From Pseudorhodobacter antarcticus (lineage in GTDB: Bacteria > Pseudomonadota > Alphaproteobacteria > Rhodobacterales > Rhodobacteraceae), in NCBI GenBank assembly GCA_945897655.1, contig CAMDHB010000085.1, forward strand, positions 1 to 10,861: a stretch of DNA of 10,861 bases. The letters are read 5' to 3'. A program made the translations under genes and the position numbers. Shown here piece after piece: positions 5,621 to 10,861 of this stretch. The notes beneath the pieces are model-generated. The model did no database searches. It worked only from the letters and a program-made list of their open reading frames with translations, and was not told the DNA's origin. Position 1 is the stretch's first letter. Each line of letters begins with the position of its first letter.

Positions 5621-8600
5621 TCAGTAATTCCGCTGCAGGAACAGTCCAATCCCGGTCTGACCATCCGAATCCAGCTGCCCCTTCACCGTCACATGCGGCG
5701 CCAGATCCAGGTTGATCGAGATCGAGCTTTTACCACCCTGATCCAGCGTCACCTCGGTATAGGCGTTTTCCGCCAGATACTTGCCAAAGGTCAGTTCCGC
5801 TGAACCCATCCCATCTGCCGTCAGGTCCAGGTTATCCAGCCCTGCCCGCCGACGCAGATTGTCAACCACCCCCACCCCGGCCCGCCCAGCCAGCGTGGCC
5901 ACTGCCCCAGCCAGTTGCACGGCCTGAAAGGCGGTCAGGGTCTCCAAACCACGGTCAAACAGCAACCGCGCCAGAACCTCCTCTTGCGGAAGGTCCGGGT
6001 CCGAGGTGAACGATACCAAGGGATCAGTAGCCTTGCCTTCGATCAGCACCGAAGCCGTGATCCCGTCACTTTCGGCCGAGGCGACGATGCGCAGGAACGG
6101 CACAAGCGCGCCTTGCAACTGCAACAGCGCCTCTGACACCTGCAACCGCCTTCCCAGAATATCCAGCCGCCCCCGGATCAGGTTGAACGCCCCCGAGGGC
6201 ACGATGGCCGCCGTTGACCCTTGCAAGGTCAGGGCCCCGCCCAATTCGGCGTCCAAACCGCGGCCCCGGATGAACACCTGATTGGGTGCGTTGATCCGCA
6301 GGTTCAAGGTATAGCCGGTTGCCCGTGTGCCCGCCGTCACCGCAGGGCCCAACTGCCCGGCACGGCCCCGGGTCGCCATGCTGTCGGCGGATTCGTGGAT
6401 ATGCCGCAAACCGGGCAAGCCCCCATCCCCGGCAAAGCCACTGGAAGGGATGCGCAACTCTGTCCGCCCCATTGCCAGGTTGCCTGCGATGGTTGCCGCA
6501 CCAAGGGCAGGGCCGCGCATGGTCAGATTGCCGTCGATCTGGGTGGTGTAAAGGTCGGGGTCGCGCAGGGTCACGCCCTGAACTGCGATGTCAAGATTGG
6601 TGCTATAAGGGGTCAGAATGCCAAAGGACCCTGCCACATTCAGCCGCCCGCCCGAGGTGACTGTGGTCGTGGCCGATACCTGCGCCACGCCACCCGACAG
6701 GCGTCCGGTGCCTTCAATCGCGGTGAAGCCAAAGTTCAGGTCAGGGTCAGCCAGCCGTCCACCGGAAATCGTGACAGGCCCGGTCAGCGATTGCAGTAGA
6801 ATGGGCCCCAGCAGGCGCAGGTCAAACCGCAAGGTGCCGTTCAGGCTGCGCGGGGCGACGAGGTTATTGGCCAGCCCCGCCTGCGCCGTTCCCACAATCG
6901 CAAGATCGGCCCGCGCAAGATTGTCCGACAGGTTTCCCCTTACCCGGGCATCTATCTGCGCCGGACCCTTGACCGCCATGTCGATCACAAAACCGCTGGC
7001 ATCCTGCACCGCCGTGCCTTGGGCCACCAAAGCGCCGGGGAACTGGGGATACAGCAGGCCCAGATCGACAATGCGCTGTTCGATCTGCAACTGACCATCT
7101 GTGCCTTGCAGGTTGACCTTGACCTGCGGGTTGCTCAGGTCGATCTGCCGCACGCCCAACCCCTCAGGCGTCAGGTTGAACAGGGTGGCAAGGCGGCTGG
7201 TTCCCCGCAGCAGGATATCGGCCTGCGTCTGGCCCACCGAAAGGTTCGTACCCGTGGCATTCAGGGACAGCAGGGCATCGTCCAGCGGGCCGGTCAGCGT
7301 GGCGGTCCCGGTCAGGCCGCCCCCGAACCGTGGCCCCAGAACGCCCAAGGTTTCCATGTCAACCGTGCCGGTCAGATCGGCCCCGTCCTGGTTGATCTGC
7401 CCTTCAATCCGTGCGGTGACCCCGGCTGTGGCAAAGCTGATGCTGTCGATCCTGGTGCCATCCACGTCACGCTCGCCCGCAAAGGTCACACGGCTGGTGC
7501 CCCGCAACAGGCTGTCCAGCATGGGAATGCCAAAACCCAGATCGGTGCCGTCAAGTGTACCGGATGCCTTGGTGGCACCCGTCAGAAAGGTATTCTCAAA
7601 ACTTGTGCTGAACCGCGCCTGTCCCCGCAACGGCAGACCGGCAAGGGTGGAAAACCGCGCCATATCCTTTGCCGTGCCTGTCAGCGCGCCAGAGGAGGCA
7701 AAGCCGCTGGTCAAGCCGTCCACTGCAACGGTCCCGGCCAAAGTAAGCCCGGCCCCCTGCAGCGTCACGTTCTCGGCCTGAAACGCCGTGCCCGGGCGCA
7801 GCGATATCGTGCCGCTGCCGGTGATCGTGTCGCCAAGGGCCTGTGCAAGGCCCTTGTCCGTGGGGCGCAGACCATCCAGCGCAAAGGTCAGATGACCCAG
7901 AAAACTTGCGCCCTCCGCCGCCGTCGTGATGACACCATCACCAGACAGCCGGGCCTCGGACGCGGCAAAGGCCCGGTGCGACAGGCCGCGCAGAACCGCC
8001 TTTCCGTTCCAGTCGGGGCCGACCGTGCGGTCAAAGGACAGGCTCAGGTCGCCCGAGCCAAGCGTCACTGGATCGGCGGTTGTCAGGGGCAGGGTCACCG
8101 GGCCATCGGGCAGCCCGATCTGTCCGGTCAGGGAAAATGCCGCAGGGGCACCGGTTGCATCAAGGTTCAGCGTGCCGTTCAGCGACAGTGCGCGGGCCTG
8201 CACCGCGAATTCGGCCAATTCCATGCGGCCATCGGCGAACCGCCGCCCGCCTGCGCGCAAACTGACATCGGGGCCAAAGAATTCGGCATAGTTTGGCAGG
8301 AAAATCGGTGTGGGGTCGCCGCCCAGATTGGCAGTAAAGCCCTGTTCGCCATCCGCGTTGAACAGTGTCACCTGACCGGCCAGCCGCGTGACCTCATCGG
8401 TTTTCAACACGATATCGGCGGCAAAATCACCAACCGGGCCGGACCCTGTCACCGTGAATTCGGCTGATGGCGCACCCGGAACCCCAAGCAGCCCCACCGC
8501 GACGCCCCCCGCCCCCTCCTTCGCGGTCAGCGCAAGGTCAAGCTGGCCAGTCTGTCGGGCATAGGCGGCTGCAAGGGTAAACGCACCCGCTGGCCCCTGA

Positions 8601-9118
8601 TCGGTGCGCTGCAATTTCAGTGTTGCATCCCCGCTGCCACCAGCCAGTGACATCGTGGCCGACAACCGCCCCTCAACCGCCTGCCCCAGCACGGTCGGCC
8701 CCAAGGTAATCTTCCCGGCCGAGATGTCGCCGATTTCGATCGACACCGGCAGGTCTGGCAATTCGAACGCACGCGCCTGCAACGGCATCCCGTCACCCTT
8801 GCCGCCCGGAATGCGAAGAAGGTCAATCTCCCCCGCCGAGAATTCCTTGATCACGATCTGGCCCGACAGGACCGAGGATTGGCTCCAATCCAGCGTGGCA
8901 TCCTTGACGGTCAACCAAATGCCCTGATCATCGGCAATCGTCATCTGTGTCATCGTCGCGCGCGTCGACAGCAGGCCCGAAAAACCGGTGATGGTGACAA
9001 CCCGCCCGGCGTCGGACAAGTTCGTCTCAAGAAACTCCGTCAGAAAATCCTGATCAGATTGCTGGGCCTGTGCGGCCAAGGGCAGGCACAGAAGGGATAT
9101 GGCAAGCAGTTTCCGCAT
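5621..9118 (-). CDS. tamB: TamB, translocation and assembly module inner component (AsmA-like, DUF490)
   Basis: The protein is 1165 residues; E. coli TamB is about 1260. TamB works with TamA in outer-membrane protein insertion and, as an AsmA-like bridge protein, in phospholipid movement across the periplasm. The body is a long run of short amphipathic beta-strand repeats rich in Gly, Leu, Thr and Asp, as expected for the hydrophobic-groove beta-taco fold. The C-terminal TamB/DUF490 domain is clear from about residue 950: GAFNLIRGRLDILGRRL, DPLVSFTSDPDLPQEEVLARLLF, a Gly/Ala-rich helix, then LTFGKYL and a final aromatic-ended strand (QRNY). The N-terminus has a short hydrophobic core and an apparent signal peptidase site (AQA, then QQ) at residues 17-19, rather than the long signal anchor of E. 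coli TamB. The start ATG shares its A with the tamA stop (TGATG), so translation is probably coupled. The stop lies 6 bp from the stop of the convergent BrkB-like gene. Confidence 0.95.
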   Translation of the reverse strand: MRKLLAISLLCLPLAAQAQQSDQDFLTEFLETNLSDAGRVVTITGFSGLLSTRATMTQMTIADDQGIWLTVKDATLDWSQSSVLSGQIVIKEFSAGEIDLLRIPGGKGDGMPLQARAFELPDLPVSIEIGDISAGKITLGPTVLGQAVEGRLSATMSLAGGSGDATLKLQRTDQGPAGAFTLAAAYARQTGQLDLALTAKEGAGGVAVGLLGVPGAPSAEFTVTGSGPVGDFAADIVLKTDEVTRLAGQVTLFNADGEQGFTANLGGDPTPIFLPNYAEFFGPDVSLRAGGRRFADGRMELAEFAVQARALSLNGTLNLDATGAPAAFSLTGQIGLPDGPVTLPLTTADPVTLGSGDLSLSFDRTVGPDWNGKAVLRGLSHRAFAASEARLSGDGVITTAAEGASFLGHLTFALDGLRPTDKGLAQALGDTITGSGTISLRPGTAFQAENVTLQGAGLTLAGTVAVDGLTSGFASSGALTGTAKDMARFSTLAGLPLRGQARFSTSFENTFLTGATKASGTLDGTDLGFGIPMLDSLLRGTSRVTFAGERDVDGTRIDSISFATAGVTARIEGQINQDGADLTGTVDMETLGVLGPRFGGGLTGTATLTGPLDDALLSLNATGTNLSVGQTQADILLRGTSRLATLFNLTPEGLGVRQIDLSNPQVKVNLQGTDGQLQIEQRIVDLGLLYPQFPGALVAQGTAVQDASGFVIDMAVKGPAQIDARVRGNLSDNLARADLAIVGTAQAGLANNLVAPRSLNGTLRFDLRLLGPILLQSLTGPVTISGGRLADPDLNFGFTAIEGTGRLSGGVAQVSATTTVTSGGRLNVAGSFGILTPYSTNLDIAVQGVTLRDPDLYTTQIDGNLTMRGPALGAATIAGNLAMGRTELRIPSSGFAGDGGLPGLRHIHESADSMATRGRAGQLGPAVTAGTRATGYTLNLRINAPNQVFIRGRGLDAELGGALTLQGSTAAIVPSGAFNLIRGRLDILGRRLQVSEALLQLQGALVPFLRIVASAESDGITASVLIEGKATDPLVSFTSDPDLPQEEVLARLLFDRGLETLTAFQAVQLAGAVATLAGRAGVGVVDNLRRRAGLDNLDLTADGMGSAELTFGKYLAENAYTEVTLDQGGKSSISINLDLAPHVTVKGQLDSDGQTGIGLFLQRNY

Positions 9119-10861
9119 CAGAACGCCTGCCCCAGGCCGACATAGATCTGCACCTTGCGCCCATCGTCGTTCATGGGCACCGCCAGATCCAACCGCACCG
9201 GCCCGACCCCGGTGGCATAGCGCAGGCCAAAGCCGGCACCGGCCTGCGTGTCACTGTCGCCCCCCGCCACCCCCACCAGCCCCATGTCAACAAAACCCAC
9301 CACCCCGATCTTTTCGGTGACCTTGGCCCGGGCCTCCAGCGAGATGGCCATGAACTGGTTGCCGCCAAGCCGCACATCCGTGCCCAGTTTTGCGATCTTC
9401 ACCCCCAGCGATTGGTAAGCCTGCCCCCGCACCGTGCCGCCGCCACCCGAATAGAACAGATCCCCGCGTGGCGTGCCCAAAAGGTCAGCGCCCAGCACAG
9501 CCCCGCCTTGCAATCGCAACGCCATGACCAGATTATCCTTTGCTCCCAAAGATTTGTAGGCGCGGGCGTCAAAGGTCAGCCGCGCGCCGTTGTCGGTATT
9601 GCCAAAGCCAAAGAACGGCTTGGCACCTAGGTCCAGATAAAACAGCCGCGTCGGCTCGGTCTTGCTGTCACGGCGGTCCCAGGCCACCGACAGCGGCAGT
9701 TCCAACGATCGGTAGTCATAATCCCCTGCCGCATCCTGCCCCTGACTGGCCGCAAAGCGCAGGGCGGCCTGAGCGGTGACGGTATTGGTGAAATACTGGG
9801 TAAAACCGGCTGAGATATTGGCCAGTTGCGCCGTCGTGTCGGCATCGTTGATCTGGGAAATCTCGGCACCCAAGTTCAGTTCGGTGTCAGGCCAGGGCGT
9901 GGCAGGCCGGTCCAGCGTGAACCCAAGCCGGTAATCCGTGCCCCCGGTTTGGCCTGCAATCCCCGCAATCTCGCCTGTCACCTCAAACCGCTCGCCCCCG
10001 CCCAAGAGATTGCGGTGCAGCCAGCCCGCACTCAGCAAGGCCCCGTCATAGCTCGCGATTTCGGCGCCAAAGGTATAGCGGCGCGGTTGTGCCTCAACCA
10101 GATCGACAGCAAAGCCCAAGCGGTCGGGGGCGGTGATGAACTCATCCTCGGTCAGGGTGACCGAACTGAAAACGCCAGACCTGCGCAAACGGTCTGCGGC
10201 GCGGGTGGCAGCGGCTGGGTCAAAGCGGTCGCCTTCCGGCAGGCCCGCAATGGCGCGCACCCGGTCCGGGCGCATCCGGTTGGTGCCGTTCACCGCAAGC
10301 GGGCCAAAGCGCAACAGCGGTCCACGGTCCAGAACCACCGCTGCGCTCAGGGTCAGGGCGGTGTGATCGGCGATCAGGTCCTGTCCGGTAACCTGGGTCT
10401 TGGCGTAGCCCAGCGCGCGCCAGCCGTTCACCCCGGCCAGCACGGCGTCCTTGATCACCTGGCTTTCGGCAACCTGCCCAATGGCAAAGCCAGGGGGCAG
10501 GGCGGTGCGTGCGGCCAGCGGTGTCACCTTGGCCTGCGAAAAGGTAAAGGGCTGGCCAGGGTCAACCGTGACCACGATTGTGCCAATGGTGCCGGGCGCG
10601 TCCAGCGGGGCGATGCTTGCCGCCTCGCGCCCATCGACCAGCACATGGATCACCGGGCTGTAATGCCCTTTGGCATAAAGCGCGCTGATCAGGCGGCCAT
10701 ATTCGGCCCGGGCATCGGCCAGCAGATCCAGGGCATTGGTCCGCTTGGTCTTTTCCGCAGCAAGCAGCCCGGAAGCGGCGCGCAGGTCCGCCGTCAGCCT
10801 GGCATCCTCGCCCGTTATCACAAAATCCAGTTGGTCCAGCGCCGAACCGCCAAACCCGGTC
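9118..10861 (-). CDS. tamA: TamA, Omp85-family outer-membrane component (5' end outside window)
   Basis: The frame is open to the window edge. The GTG at 10821 is an internal Val in LDQLDFVITGEDARL, a typical start of the first POTRA domain, so the signal peptide and first residues lie beyond 10861. About 580 residues are visible. Three POTRA domains are expected in TamA: the first at the window edge, a second around AKGHYSPVIHVLVDG (about 10635-10680), and a third with LLRFGPLAVNGTNRM through RLRRSGVFSSVTL (about 10330-10160). From about 10110 to the stop comes a beta-barrel of some 330 residues. It contains the Omp85 loop-6 motif in the form GGGGTVRGQAYQSLG (about 9450-9405), with Gln where Phe or Tyr is common. 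It ends in Phe, as barrel proteins usually do. TamA pairs with TamB, encoded immediately downstream with a 1-nt stop/start overlap. Length and order match the canonical tamAB operon. Confidence 0.94.
   Translation of the reverse strand, partial: TGFGGSALDQLDFVITGEDARLTADLRAASGLLAAEKTKRTNALDLLADARAEYGRLISALYAKGHYSPVIHVLVDGREAASIAPLDAPGTIGTIVVTVDPGQPFTFSQAKVTPLAARTALPPGFAIGQVAESQVIKDAVLAGVNGWRALGYAKTQVTGQDLIADHTALTLSAAVVLDRGPLLRFGPLAVNGTNRMRPDRVRAIAGLPEGDRFDPAAATRAADRLRRSGVFSSVTLTEDEFITAPDRLGFAVDLVEAQPRRYTFGAEIASYDGALLSAGWLHRNLLGGGERFEVTGEIAGIAGQTGGTDYRLGFTLDRPATPWPDTELNLGAEISQINDADTTAQLANISAGFTQYFTNTVTAQAALRFAASQGQDAAGDYDYRSLELPLSVAWDRRDSKTEPTRLFYLDLGAKPFFGFGNTDNGARLTFDARAYKSLGAKDNLVMALRLQGGAVLGADLLGTPRGDLFYSGGGGTVRGQAYQSLGVKIAKLGTDVRLGGNQFMAISLEARAKVTEKIGVVGFVDMGLVGVAGGDSDTQAGAGFGLRYATGVGPVRLDLAVPMNDDGRKVQIYVGLGQAF

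Noticed and set aside
5605..5635. Weak GAAT/ATTC inverted repeat at the convergent junction as a bidirectional terminator
   Set aside because: Only four clean base pairs before a bulge, a 14-base loop, and no T-tract on either strand.
7019..8467. 482-codon open frame on the plus strand opposite tamB
   Set aside because: It is antisense to a well-supported TamB region and has the low-complexity Gln/Gly/Arg composition of a shadow frame.
10819..10821. GTG at 10821 as the tamA start
   Set aside because: The frame stays open to the window edge and the residues before it fit the first POTRA domain, so this is an internal Val.

Overview
The window is GC-rich (I did not count it, but third codon positions are strongly G/C) and reads as an alphaproteobacterial chromosome, most likely Rhodobacteraceae. 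The basis is the style of the proteins: a TamB with a short cleavable signal peptide, a BrkB-type protein of the form familiar from that family, and a YjbH/YjbF pair beside a sugar-nucleotide dehydratase. No mobile elements, RNA genes or CRISPR arrays were found. The content is almost entirely cell-envelope biology.

Plus strand, 1-4760: an exopolysaccharide/capsule-type cluster. It opens with the 3' end of a FlaA1/WbpM/CapD-type NDP-hexose 4,6-dehydratase, which would make a modified sugar nucleotide. After a roughly 130-bp gap come a YjbH/GfcD-type outer-membrane protein and a YjbF/GfcB-type lipoprotein, coupled by an ATGA overlap. A small secreted protein follows whose architecture (signal peptide, low-complexity repeat, one hydrophobic segment, Gly then Ser/Thr tail) resembles the poorly understood YjbE/GfcA proteins of the same enterobacterial operons. 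It carries a 13-unit in-frame hexanucleotide repeat and is closed by a strong intrinsic terminator. The order is H-F-E, and no YjbG/GfcC gene lies between these genes.

Plus strand, 4792-5614: a YihY/BrkB-family inner-membrane protein whose last transmembrane segment is in a different frame from the rest. It is a recent pseudogene or contains a sequencing error.

Minus strand, 10861-5621: tamA (5' end outside the window) followed by tamB, with the tamA stop and tamB start fused as TGATG. TamA is the Omp85-family outer-membrane barrel, and TamB is the long periplasm-spanning partner. The two transcription units converge with only 6 bp between the brkB-like stop and the tamB stop.

I do not see a clearly new multi-gene system. 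The best leads are the YjbE-like microsatellite protein with its structured leader, the frameshifted BrkB gene, and the apparently cleavable N-terminus of TamB.
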